From NCBI GenBank assembly GCA_023135215.1, contig JAGLTP010000345.1, positions 1 to 10,149 on the forward strand: a stretch of DNA of 10,149 nucleotides. The letters run 5' to 3'. Under the pieces are notes generated by a model. The model searched no databases. It was not told where the DNA came from and saw only the letters and a list, made by a program, of their open reading frames with translations. Of this stretch, positions 1 to 6,095 are shown piece by piece; the stretch's first letter is position 1, and the number at the start of each line of letters is the position of its first letter. This DNA comes from Candidatus Heimdallarchaeota archaeon. GTDB taxonomy: Archaea > Asgardarchaeota > Heimdallarchaeia > Heimdallarchaeales > Heimdallarchaeaceae. The translations under genes were made by a program, and so were the position numbers.

Positions 1-632
1 ATAAGATGGTTGAATTCATGTGCAAGGATAGATGAATAACATATTGAATTCGGATTCTCTTCTGTGTAAACACATATCATCTCTCGATTATTTTGTTGAG
101 GATTCGAGGTTCCAAAAGGGTTATCATCAAATGCATAATAACCCCCAATAAAAGCTTCATCATCAATAATTAGTAAGGTAACTTTTGGGTCACCATCAAT
201 ATCTCCAAGAGTACCATTAGGATGTCCTGCTAGTTCTACTCCTTTAGGATAGGTAATAGCATCGAAATTATCTCTAATTTCACTGCAGAGGGCTAGAGAT
301 TCATTATAGCCCCATCTATCAATTGATGCATTATCTAGATACACATAGCACCATTCACCTTCAGCTAGAAGAGTAGCATTAATTTGATACGCATCTTGAT
401 CAACAGCCCAAGGATTAGGAAAAACCCAGAATGTGTTCTGATCACCAAAACTTTCATCTAGTTTGTCTTCTTTGGGTATTGGGTAATGTTTTGATAGATA
501 TGTGTTATTTTCAGGTTGAAATAGTGGATTTTGATTAATTACAATAGAGGTTTCAGATTGTAAATCCGTTGAAAAAAATACACTAAGAAGAAGAATAACG
601 ATTACTAAAGCTTTGTTCTTATTATTTGACAT
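1..632 (-). CDS. Secreted zinc metallopeptidase, M6/M30-like, 5' part only (runs off the window)
   Basis: I translated this frame by hand from the ATG at 632. It stays open for 210 codons to the window edge, so the 3' part is missing. Residues 1-7 are polar and lysine-containing, and 8-21 are hydrophobic (ALVIVILLLSVFFS), a signal peptide or N-terminal anchor. A stretch GDIDGDPK (143-150), followed by a hydrophobic strand and GGYY (163-166), resembles the segment before the active site in secreted M6/M30-type metallopeptidases. The last complete residues are HEFNHL (205-210), an HExxH zinc motif: H205 and H209 would bind zinc and E206 would be the catalytic base. The third zinc ligand lies outside the window. 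It is probably an extracytoplasmic protease. Family assignment rests on the motif and its context; M30 versus M6 cannot be settled from this fragment. It has its own TATA-like box and Shine-Dalgarno site, so it is probably transcribed separately from the S12 gene upstream. Confidence 0.8.
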   Translation of the reverse strand, partial: MSNNKNKALVIVILLLSVFFSTDLQSETSIVINQNPLFQPENNTYLSKHYPIPKEDKLDESFGDQNTFWVFPNPWAVDQDAYQINATLLAEGEWCYVYLDNASIDRWGYNESLALCSEIRDNFDAITYPKGVELAGHPNGTLGDIDGDPKVTLLIIDDEAFIGGYYAFDDNPFGTSNPQQNNREMICVYTEENPNSICYSSILAHEFNHL

Positions 633-635
633 TTT

Positions 636-641
636 ATCACC
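636..641 (-). promoter_or_regulatory. Shine-Dalgarno site of the metallopeptidase gene
   Basis: On the minus strand the sequence reads GGTGAT, then AAA, then the ATG at 632. GGTGAT pairs with the AUCACC part of the 16S rRNA 3' end, and a 3-nt gap is normal for that register. It supports ATG 632 as the start. Confidence 0.55.
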
Positions 642-683
642 ATTGACAGATTGAACTTGTAATATTAAGGCAAAATTGTGGTG

Positions 684-691
684 ATTTAAAT
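684..691 (-). promoter_or_regulatory. Putative archaeal TATA box of the metallopeptidase gene
   Basis: The palindromic ATTTAAAT lies about 55 nt upstream of the ATG. Transcription starting about 26 nt downstream (near 662) would give a leader of roughly 30 nt that contains the Shine-Dalgarno site. A second A/T-rich candidate, GGTAATTTATACC (705-717), lies farther upstream. Confidence 0.4.
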
Positions 692-735
692 AGTTACTGT
701 AAAGGGTATAAATTACCAGAAAATTGCTTCTTTTA

Positions 736-780
736 TTCTTAGTTAAAATCAAAAAAAGAAAATAGCTAAGAAAAAGAAAC
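736..780 (-). terminator. U-rich terminator region after the S12-like gene
   Basis: Directly after the stop codon, the minus strand is T-rich, with runs TTTCTTTTTCTT and TTTTCTTTTTTTG. The tract is flanked by a 7-bp inverted repeat, TTCTTAG (736-742) and CTAAGAA (766-772). Archaeal termination typically uses U-tracts like these; the weak stem may or may not contribute. Confidence 0.5.
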
Positions 781-782
781 TA

Positions 783-2012
783 TTATTTTCTCTTTCTTAA
801 AACTATTAATACACCAAGGAAAGCAAATAAGAGTGGAACAATCCAGAAACTAAAGGGAGTATTGAGTGTTGTTAGTTCTTCAGCTGCAAGTACAATGTAA
901 TCTAAAATATCTTGATGTTTTCCTGCTAATCCGCTTTCAAAATGCTCTTGATTTGTAAATATTACTACACCTACTTCACCTTTATACAGTGCATAACCAT
1001 ATCCTAACCAAGATGCAGAAACAAATCCTTTATATCCAGTAGAAAAGATTTGCCAACCTAATCCATACATATCTCCAGTACCATCATGCATTGTAGCTAT
1101 TGAAGTTGAGTTGAGAATTTGCACACCATTATACTCTCCACTATTCATATGTGCTGATAGAAAACGTCCCATATCTTCAACAGTTGACAGAACTCCTGCT
1201 GAACCAGTACTTAGATGTTCTATGTGAGCTAGTTCTTCATTTGTTCCCGATGTTGAATTCCACAAGTATCGCTTAGCGATCTCACTCACACCGTAATCAG
1301 TATACCCTATATGAGTATTAGACATACCTAGAGGTGTAAATATGTTATCAGTTAGGTATTGCTCAAAAGTATCTTCAGTGATTATTTCTACAATATAGGC
1401 TAAGAGATCAAAGTTTATCCAAGCAAATTTGTAAATACTTCCTGGAGTGATATCATACCAAAAATCCAAATCAAAATAAGTGCCATTTTCATTCAGAAGT
1501 TCATAAAACATATCTTCAAAGGTATAAATTTCTCCAAGTACAACATCGCTCATTATTGGATTATCATTTATTTCAGAACTATGAGTTAAGAGATCCACAA
1601 TTGTTAAATCGATATCAGGATAGTAGGGATTTTCAATAATATATGGTAAATAGTTATTAATTGGATCGTCTAAAGATAATAATCCTTGTTCTTGCATTTG
1701 TAATAGTGCAGTTGCGGTAATCATTTGTGTAATTGTACTAGTATAATATACAAGATCAGCTGCTGGTTGTTCTCCGTATCCATTGAAGTAATATACTTCT
1801 GTTCCTTTCACTGCACTAAAAGCTAGAGAAGGAGCTTTTGCGACACCCATGAGTATCTCAACTTGTGCGTCAAAATCTGCATCAAATATATCTGTAGGTT
1901 CAACTGCTGCTACTCCAGTCAATGAGAATACAGGTAAGATTAGTATTGTCAATAGAAGTGAGCTGAACCAGATTATGCTTTTTCTGTTTCTTTTCTTCAT
2001 TTTTTTCACCAT
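783..2012 (-). CDS. Membrane-anchored S12 (beta-lactamase/PBP-like) serine hydrolase fold protein with lost catalytic motifs
   Basis: The overall pattern is that of the beta-lactamase-related S12 family: a GLLSLDDP segment after the first motif, DLLTHSS, a PGS...NFDLLAYIVE segment, PLGM, STVEDMGRF, YGLGW and GVVIFTN. Residues below are numbered from the frame's earliest in-frame ATG at 2060. The catalytic SxxK position reads TITQ (109-112), the YxN position reads FAW (212-214), and the HTG/KTG position reads SAS (348-350). All three active-site motifs are therefore replaced, and the protein is probably not a working hydrolase. A lysine-rich n-region and hydrophobic stretch (about 29-49) form a signal peptide. 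A C-terminal helix (about 403-421) with tail RKRK anchors it, so the domain should face outside. I chose the ATG at 2012 because it begins the basic n-region (MVKKMKKRNRKS). The ATGs at 2060 and 2000 are alternatives. It lies downstream of the membrane regulator gene on the same strand. Confidence 0.85.
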   Translation of the reverse strand: MVKKMKKRNRKSIIWFSSLLLTILILPVFSLTGVAAVEPTDIFDADFDAQVEILMGVAKAPSLAFSAVKGTEVYYFNGYGEQPAADLVYYTSTITQMITATALLQMQEQGLLSLDDPINNYLPYIIENPYYPDIDLTIVDLLTHSSEINDNPIMSDVVLGEIYTFEDMFYELLNENGTYFDLDFWYDITPGSIYKFAWINFDLLAYIVEIITEDTFEQYLTDNIFTPLGMSNTHIGYTDYGVSEIAKRYLWNSTSGTNEELAHIEHLSTGSAGVLSTVEDMGRFLSAHMNSGEYNGVQILNSTSIATMHDGTGDMYGLGWQIFSTGYKGFVSASWLGYGYALYKGEVGVVIFTNQEHFESGLAGKHQDILDYIVLAAEELTTLNTPFSFWIVPLLFAFLGVLIVLRKRK

Positions 2013-2035
2013 GTTAAAGCTCTGAAACTTTAACA
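2012..2035. promoter_or_regulatory. Perfect 8-bp inverted repeat at the start of the S12-like gene (possible operator)
   Basis: TGTTAAAG (2012-2019) and CTTTAACA (2028-2035) are exact reverse complements around an 8-nt spacer. The repeat abuts the ATG at 2012. The size and symmetry suit a dimeric winged-helix binding site; an mRNA hairpin masking the start is the alternative. I saw no second copy of the half-site in the window. Confidence 0.35.
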
Positions 2036-2080
2036 AAGTGTAATTCTCTAAGAAATACATGAAATATCAGTGAAAAGAAA

Positions 2081-2120
2081 TCTGCAACTTTTTTCAACAA
2101 TCTGCGACAGTTTTCAATTA
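2081..2120. repeat. Imperfect 20-bp tandem duplication
   Basis: The two units 2081-2100 and 2101-2120 match at 15 of 20 positions, both with TCTGC...AC..TTTTCAA. The second unit includes the stop codon of the regulator gene. There are only two units, so chance or an old local duplication are both possible. Confidence 0.4.
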
Positions 2121-3155
2121 CTCTAACATACGCTCTCCAGAATCGGTTAAATAAATTCTGAATTCTCTCCCCCACTTTTCTTTCTTAATAAGACCATATT
2201 TTTCCAAAGGGATTAAATCTCTTGATATTTTAGATTTGGTATTGCTTGTAAGACTAATTATTTCTTTTTGTGACATTTTTCCTTCATGCTTAAATAAATG
2301 TTTCAATAACATCTTTTGATCTTCTGTAAGGAATATCGTTCCTAGTTTAACCATTACTCTCTTTTCTCTCCTTTTCATCCACCAAAAAACTGCAATTGCA
2401 CCGGTAATAAGACCACTCACCGGTCCTACGATAATTAACCAGATTGGTGGAGGAGTTTTACTAAATGGTTCATCAAAGTAAACCACAAACATATTATATG
2501 AAAAAGCATAAAGATTCTCAAAGTCCCAGACAAGATGAAACTTGTTCCCTGATAAAACAGGTGTTGTTTCTTCTGGATAATAGGAGAATGGGATGTCATT
2601 TTCATGAAGAAAGCTATTTTCTGGTAATTCTATCTGAACTCTGAAAAATAAAGTAAAGTGTGAGATAGCTTTTCTATACAAGAAGCTGTAATAAACAGAA
2701 TTTCCTTCGAATTGTGAGAGTTCAATGTTCAGATAATAAATCAACCTGAAACTTGTTGATTGGTTTACGTTTAAACTTGCAGGATAATGAGCTGTTATAA
2801 AATGAGAAGAAGGATTTAAAGATGTTATATCATAATCTAGTTCATTTTCTTGCGTATCTTCTAATCTTAAATCCCTGATTGATTGATTTATCCAGAAACC
2901 ACAATGCGACGTAGTCACATTTTGTTTGTTTTCTGCAATTATCGTTTCTATAACCTGAATTTCATTTATATTTCTGATGTCTATTCTTATTTCATGGAAA
3001 TTATGTACTAGATGGATATGATCATTGAGAGCAATTGCAGTTTCTTGATCATCTGATGCTCTAGGAAAAGCAACTTTATTCAAAGAAAACACTAACAAAA
3101 GAGAAATGAATCCAATACAGAATGGGCATTTTATGTACTTCTTCAAACAGTACAA
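2118..3155 (-). CDS. Membrane-anchored winged-helix transcriptional regulator with an extracytoplasmic sensor-like domain
   Basis: An N-terminal hydrophobic stretch (about residues 10-24) acts as signal peptide or first membrane helix. Residues about 35-230 form a beta-strand-rich, probably external domain that I cannot assign to a family. A transmembrane helix follows at about 237-259 (start PPIWLIIVGP), then the basic KRREKR. The C-terminal 275-345 is a winged helix-turn-helix: LTEDQKMLLKHLF, then MSQKEIISLTSN, a recognition helix around TKSKISRDLIPLEKYG, and the wing ending RIYLTDSG. This layout, external domain plus cytoplasmic DNA-binding domain, is that of a one-component membrane regulator. 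No ATG exists near the N terminus. TTG at 3155 gives 345 aa; TTG at 3146 gives a start at LKKYIK and fits the TATA spacing better. The coding end is 105 bp from the S12-like start, so co-transcription or regulation of that gene is plausible. The target is unknown. Confidence 0.75.
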   Translation of the reverse strand: MYCLKKYIKCPFCIGFISLLLVFSLNKVAFPRASDDQETAIALNDHIHLVHNFHEIRIDIRNINEIQVIETIIAENKQNVTTSHCGFWINQSIRDLRLEDTQENELDYDITSLNPSSHFITAHYPASLNVNQSTSFRLIYYLNIELSQFEGNSVYYSFLYRKAISHFTLFFRVQIELPENSFLHENDIPFSYYPEETTPVLSGNKFHLVWDFENLYAFSYNMFVVYFDEPFSKTPPPIWLIIVGPVSGLITGAIAVFWWMKRREKRVMVKLGTIFLTEDQKMLLKHLFKHEGKMSQKEIISLTSNTKSKISRDLIPLEKYGLIKKEKWGREFRIYLTDSGERMLE

Positions 3156-3167
3156 AAAAAAAATTCA

Positions 3168-3177
3168 CAATAAAAAG
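3168..3177 (-). promoter_or_regulatory. Putative TATA box of the membrane regulator gene
   Basis: The minus strand reads CTTTTTATTG. Its centre is about 26 nt upstream of the TTG at 3146 (codon 4 of the longest frame), the spacing expected for a leaderless transcript starting at that codon. The TTG at 3155 would then fall upstream of the transcript. Confidence 0.45.
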
Positions 3178-3327
3178 TGTTTACTTTTACCAAAAATCGA
3201 TGAAATTATATTTTGGAGTGCTAAAAATAATAAGATAATTTAGCAGATAAAGTAATGTTCATCCTGACAAATCAGTTATTAGATTTAACTCTAAAACCTA
3301 AAACTTTCTTCCAAACCTTTTATTCTA

Positions 3328-3340
3328 CTTTAGACTAAAG
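3328..3340. promoter_or_regulatory. 13-bp palindrome in the divergent promoter region
   Basis: CTTTAG and CTAAAG are perfect inverted half-sites around one A. The palindrome is about 95 bp upstream of the oxidoreductase TATA-like box and 150 bp from the regulator's. Position suits a regulator site, but 6-bp arms are common by chance in such AT-rich DNA. Confidence 0.2.
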
Positions 3341-3426
3341 AATAGTTTATTAAATCTACCAAAAAAAAATATATTATACTTTTGAATAAAAAGAATAGAT
3401 TTCTATGTTTTATGAGCCCCAGAATG

Positions 3427-3434
3427 TTTATAAT
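3427..3434 (+). promoter_or_regulatory. Putative TATA box of the oxidoreductase gene
   Basis: TTTATAAT lies 30-37 nt before the ATG at 3464. Initiation about 26 nt downstream would fall near 3457, giving an almost leaderless mRNA. This excludes the in-frame TTG at 3440, which would not be in the transcript. Confidence 0.55.
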
Positions 3435-3463
3435 GAAGGTTGAGTATATTTTTATTTGATATC

Positions 3464-5242
3464 ATGAAGTATCAAATAATAAGAATAAATGTCTCTGATA
3501 TGACATATAAACAGGAGGAAATTCCAGAGAAATACAAATTTCTAGGAGGAAGAGGTTTAACTAGTGCCATCGTTGCTGATGAAGTTGATCCAAAAACAGA
3601 TCCACTCGGTCCTGATAATAAGATTGTTTTTGCACCAGGAATCTTAAGTGGAACTTCAGCACCAGCTTCAGGAAGACTATCTGTTGGAGCAAAAAGCCCT
3701 TTAACAGGTGGTATCAAAGAAGCTAATGCAGGAGGATTAACAGCAACTAGATTAGCTAGATTAGGAATCAAAGCAGTGATAATAGAAGGAGAACCAAAAC
3801 ATGAGGATTGGTATCATCTCTATATATCAAAAGACAAAATTGAATTTATCAAAGCTAACGAACACGCTAATATGGGACTGTACGAACTCATAGATAAATT
3901 ATGGGAAAAATATCCTAAGTCAGGACTGTGTGGAGCAGGAATAGTTGGACAAAGATTGCTCAGCAATGGAGGGATTTTTGGTAATAATCCTGAAAACACA
4001 GATCCAGGAAGATATGCTGGTCGAGGAGGATTAGGTGCCGTACTGGGATCGAAAAGAATCATAGCTATAATTACAGATGATACTGATGGAGAGCGTCCAA
4101 AAGCTGTGAACGAGGAATTGTTCAATATAGGTCGTACAAAAATGATCAATGCACTTAATGAACACGCTATTACTGGTGGAAAAGCTGGAACTGACGAAGG
4201 AGCTCTAAAGAATTATGGTACCAACGTTCTTCAAAACATAATTAATGAAGCAGGAGCTTTACCAACAAAGAATTTTAGAACAGGATACTTTGAAGGAGCA
4301 AAAAACATCTCTGGAGAAGCTGTGCATGAACTTGTAGATGAAACTAATGAAAAGTTTGGTGACAAAGCTGAAGGTGAATATGGACACGCATGCCACCCAG
4401 GATGTATAATCAGATGTAGTAATACAGTACCTGATAAGAACACAGGAAAATTAATTGTTTCACCACTTGAATATGAATCAGCTTGGGCATTAGGAACAAA
4501 TTGTACAATTGACAACCTTGAACATGTAGCGAAGTTGAATAGATTATGCAATGACTTAGGTTTAGATACAATTGAAGCTGGTAACACACTTGCAATAGCT
4601 ATGGAAGCAGGAAAAATTCCTTGGGGGGATGGTGAAGCTGCAATCAAATTTATGAAAAAGAGTTATGATCCAAACGATGAAGATGGAAAGATCTTCATGC
4701 AAGGAGCCAAAGTTGCAGGTGAAACATGGGGAGTAGACCGAATTCCAGTTGTGAAAGGACAAGCCTTACCAGCATATGATCCAAGACCTATAAGAGGTAT
4801 AGGTGTCACTTATGCTACTACAACAATGGGAGCAGACCATACTGCAGGTTATACAATAGCTCCTGAGATTCTTGGGATTGCTGGAGGAGTAGATCCTAGA
4901 GAGCTAGACAAAGCTGAGTTGAGTAGAGCCTTCCAATCTACAACTGCGTATATAGATCAATCTGGTTATTGTCTCTTCATTGCCTTTGCGATTTTAGATA
5001 TAGACGAAGGAATGGAAGGATTAGAAGAAACAGTGGCAGGTTTCCTTGGAAAAGATAAGTACGATATAACAGAAGTCGGAGAAAAAATACTCAAAATTGA
5101 GAGAGAGTTTAATCGAAAAGCAGGATTTACAAAAGAAGATGATAGACTACCTAAATTCTTTATTGAAGAAAAATTACCTCCTCATGACGTGACATTTGAT
5201 GTAACAAATGAAGAATTAGATGCTGTCTTTGAGAAAATGTAA
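3464..5242 (+). CDS. Tungsten-containing aldehyde:ferredoxin oxidoreductase family protein
   Basis: This 592-aa protein has the full length and order of the AOR family: N-terminal FLGGRGL, GPDNKIVFAPG, SGRLSVGAKSPLTGG and EANAGG; the pterin-domain segment AGRGGLGAVLGSKR; and YDPRPIRGIGVTYATTTMGADHTAGY-like sequence in the C-terminal part. Cluster ligands are visible as C310, C314 and C318 (CHPGCIIRC) and C503 in DQSGYC, counted from ATG 3464. The first three are spaced CX3CX3C, unlike CX2CX3C of Pyrococcus furiosus AOR. Pterin-motif counterparts are NDLGLD and DQSGYC. A catalytic-type Glu in PLEYES and the His in GADH are present. Family members oxidise aldehydes to acids with tungsten-bispyranopterin and a [4Fe-4S] cluster, passing electrons to ferredoxin; the substrate here is unknown. 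It is cytoplasmic, with no signal peptide. The two MoaD/ThiS-like genes downstream fit cofactor supply. Confidence 0.93.
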   Translation: MKYQIIRINVSDMTYKQEEIPEKYKFLGGRGLTSAIVADEVDPKTDPLGPDNKIVFAPGILSGTSAPASGRLSVGAKSPLTGGIKEANAGGLTATRLARLGIKAVIIEGEPKHEDWYHLYISKDKIEFIKANEHANMGLYELIDKLWEKYPKSGLCGAGIVGQRLLSNGGIFGNNPENTDPGRYAGRGGLGAVLGSKRIIAIITDDTDGERPKAVNEELFNIGRTKMINALNEHAITGGKAGTDEGALKNYGTNVLQNIINEAGALPTKNFRTGYFEGAKNISGEAVHELVDETNEKFGDKAEGEYGHACHPGCIIRCSNTVPDKNTGKLIVSPLEYESAWALGTNCTIDNLEHVAKLNRLCNDLGLDTIEAGNTLAIAMEAGKIPWGDGEAAIKFMKKSYDPNDEDGKIFMQGAKVAGETWGVDRIPVVKGQALPAYDPRPIRGIGVTYATTTMGADHTAGYTIAPEILGIAGGVDPRELDKAELSRAFQSTTAYIDQSGYCLFIAFAILDIDEGMEGLEETVAGFLGKDKYDITEVGEKILKIEREFNRKAGFTKEDDRLPKFFIEEKLPPHDVTFDVTNEELDAVFEKM

Positions 5243-5275
5243 GGTAAAACCTGATAAATTAAACAAGTTTAAACC

Positions 5276-5300
5276 TCTTCTTTTTTTCATTTTTTTAATT
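5276..5300 (+). terminator. U-rich terminator after the oxidoreductase gene
   Basis: Thirty-four bases after the stop codon comes TCTTC followed by two runs of seven T separated by CA. This is the archaeal U-tract style without a strong hairpin. A weak TTAAAC/GTTTAA repeat (5259-5272) precedes it. Some read-through into the next genes remains possible. Confidence 0.55.
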
Positions 5301-5332
5301 TAATAAAAAACTAAATGAACGATTATTTTTAT

Positions 5333-5350
5333 GGATATAAAGATTTAAAT
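5333..5350 (+). promoter_or_regulatory. Putative promoter of the MoaD-like gene pair
   Basis: GGATATAAAG and TTTAAAT are TATA-like elements 37-54 nt before the ATG at 5387. A start about 26 nt downstream gives a short leader holding AAAGGA (5371-5376), a weak Shine-Dalgarno site. The two small genes may thus be transcribed apart from the oxidoreductase. Confidence 0.4.
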
Positions 5351-5386
5351 CGCTTGTAGGGAACGTCACAAAAGGAAACTTTCAAA

Positions 5387-5710
5387 ATGTCAAATATTAG
5401 AATTCATCTTTATGGAAAACTTAGAAGATTAGCTGAAGATTCTGGTTGTACAGATGATTCAATAATCGAACTAACCTGGAAAGAAGATGAAACTCTCGTA
5501 AATTTGATTAATAAAAGACTGAATCTAAGTTTTGATGAAATTGGTGAAATATTCATTAACCATAGTCTAATAACTCAATATAATGTAACGATCCCATGTG
5601 AAGCAAGAATCGCACTTTTTGCTGAAGGTATGTATTTGCTTTGTGGTGGACAACATATCAAAGGTCATGGTTTCATAGAGAAGAAAGCAAAAGATGTAAA
5701 TTACTGGTAA
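5387..5710 (+). CDS. MoaD/ThiS-like beta-grasp protein with a C-terminal extension past Gly-Gly
   Basis: The 107-aa protein begins like MoaD (IRIHLYGKLRRLA). It continues with a strand IIELTWKEDETL, a helix LVNLINKRL and the strand-turn EIFINHSLI, matching the order of the small ubiquitin-like sulfur carriers. The final strand reads ARIALFAEG where MoaD has a phrase like valfPP. The Gly-Gly at residues 87-88 is not the end: a 19-residue tail QHIKGHGFIEKK... follows. C86, H90 and H94 form a CX3HX3H pattern. Known sulfur carriers need a free C-terminal Gly-Gly for adenylation, so this protein either is processed, acts without thiocarboxylation, or has a structural role, for example as a partner of the AOR protein. 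It lies 144 bp after the oxidoreductase and 43 bp before a canonical MoaD-like gene. Function is inferred from fold and neighbours only. Confidence 0.7.
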   Translation: MSNIRIHLYGKLRRLAEDSGCTDDSIIELTWKEDETLVNLINKRLNLSFDEIGEIFINHSLITQYNVTIPCEARIALFAEGMYLLCGGQHIKGHGFIEKKAKDVNYW

Positions 5711-5739
5711 AAGATTATACTAGACATTAATGACTAAGT

Positions 5740-5747
5740 AAGGAGGT
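5740..5747 (+). promoter_or_regulatory. Strong Shine-Dalgarno site selecting a TTG start
   Basis: AAGGAGGT is a near-perfect match to the anti-Shine-Dalgarno sequence, 6 nt before the TTG at 5754. It supports TTG as the true initiation codon; the first residues KIRIKLYASLR match MoaD-family N termini exactly where expected. Confidence 0.85.
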
Positions 5748-5753
5748 TTTTCC

Positions 5754-5993
5754 TTGAAAATTAGAATAAAACTGTATGCTTCATTAAGAAAATATCTTCC
5801 AGGTACCGAAATTGGAGAGGAAGTAATTATTAAAGTTGCACAAGGATCAACAATAAAGGAAATACTTAGTAGTTTTACAATTGATGAAAAATTAGCAAAA
5901 ATAATTTTTGTAAACGGTGTTCATAAAAGATTAGATCATATTCTTCAAGAAAATGATCTTTTAGTTGTTTTCCCTCCTATTGGGGGAGGTTAA
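5754..5993 (+). CDS. MoaD/ThiS family sulfur-carrier protein ending in Gly-Gly-Gly
   Basis: This 79-aa protein is a full-length ubiquitin-like sulfur carrier: IRIKLYASLRKYLP, EVIIKVAQGSTIKEIL, IIFVNG at about 51-55, and the terminal VVFPPIGGG. The diglycine end is the site that an E1-like enzyme (MoeB/ThiF type) adenylates and that then carries the thiocarboxylate. MoaD supplies sulfur to molybdopterin/tungstopterin through MoaE, while ThiS supplies sulfur for thiamine. Position directly after an AOR-family gene and a second beta-grasp gene favours the pterin role, but MoaE and MoeB are not in the window. It starts at TTG behind a strong Shine-Dalgarno site. A GC-rich inverted repeat CCCTCC/GGGAGG (5972-5989) overlaps its last codons. 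Confidence 0.85.
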   Translation: MKIRIKLYASLRKYLPGTEIGEEVIIKVAQGSTIKEILSSFTIDEKLAKIIFVNGVHKRLDHILQENDLLVVFPPIGGG

Positions 5994-6015
5994 TACCCAT
6001 ATAAAAACTGATGAG

Positions 6016-6048
6016 CTGTTAATTTTATAGAACTGTTAATTTTTTATT
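6016..6048 (+). terminator. U-rich terminator of the MoaD-like gene pair
   Basis: Two copies of CTGTTAATTTT, the second extended to a run of six T, lie 23-55 nt after the stop codon. This fits archaeal U-tract termination. The GC-rich 6-bp stem at 5972-5989 precedes it but is 26 nt away. Confidence 0.4.
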
Positions 6049-6095
6049 ATACTGCAACAATAAGTCTAACAACCTCCCTTATTAGATATGAGACA

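Larger units (their letters stand above)
3156..3463. other. 308-bp divergent intergenic region
   Basis: This very AT-rich stretch separates the minus-strand regulator gene from the plus-strand oxidoreductase gene. It holds one TATA-like element at each end and a short palindrome at 3328-3340. I see no tRNA, no small ORF of note and no longer repeat. A run of ten A (3154-3163) sits at the regulator gene start. Confidence 0.6.

Noticed and set aside
3440..3463. TTG at 3440 as an earlier start of the oxidoreductase gene
   Set aside because: The TATA-like box at 3427-3434 would place transcription start near 3457, downstream of it. Family N termini match the ATG at 3464, and there is no Shine-Dalgarno site before the TTG.
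3472..4762. Several minus-strand open frames inside the oxidoreductase gene
   Set aside because: They mirror the coding frame, have no recognisable domains or start signals, and the plus-strand protein is a clear full-length family member.
5259..5274. TTAAAC/GTTTAA palindrome after the oxidoreductase gene as an operator
   Set aside because: It is a short AT-rich palindrome of a kind expected by chance here, and its position before a T-tract suits termination at best.
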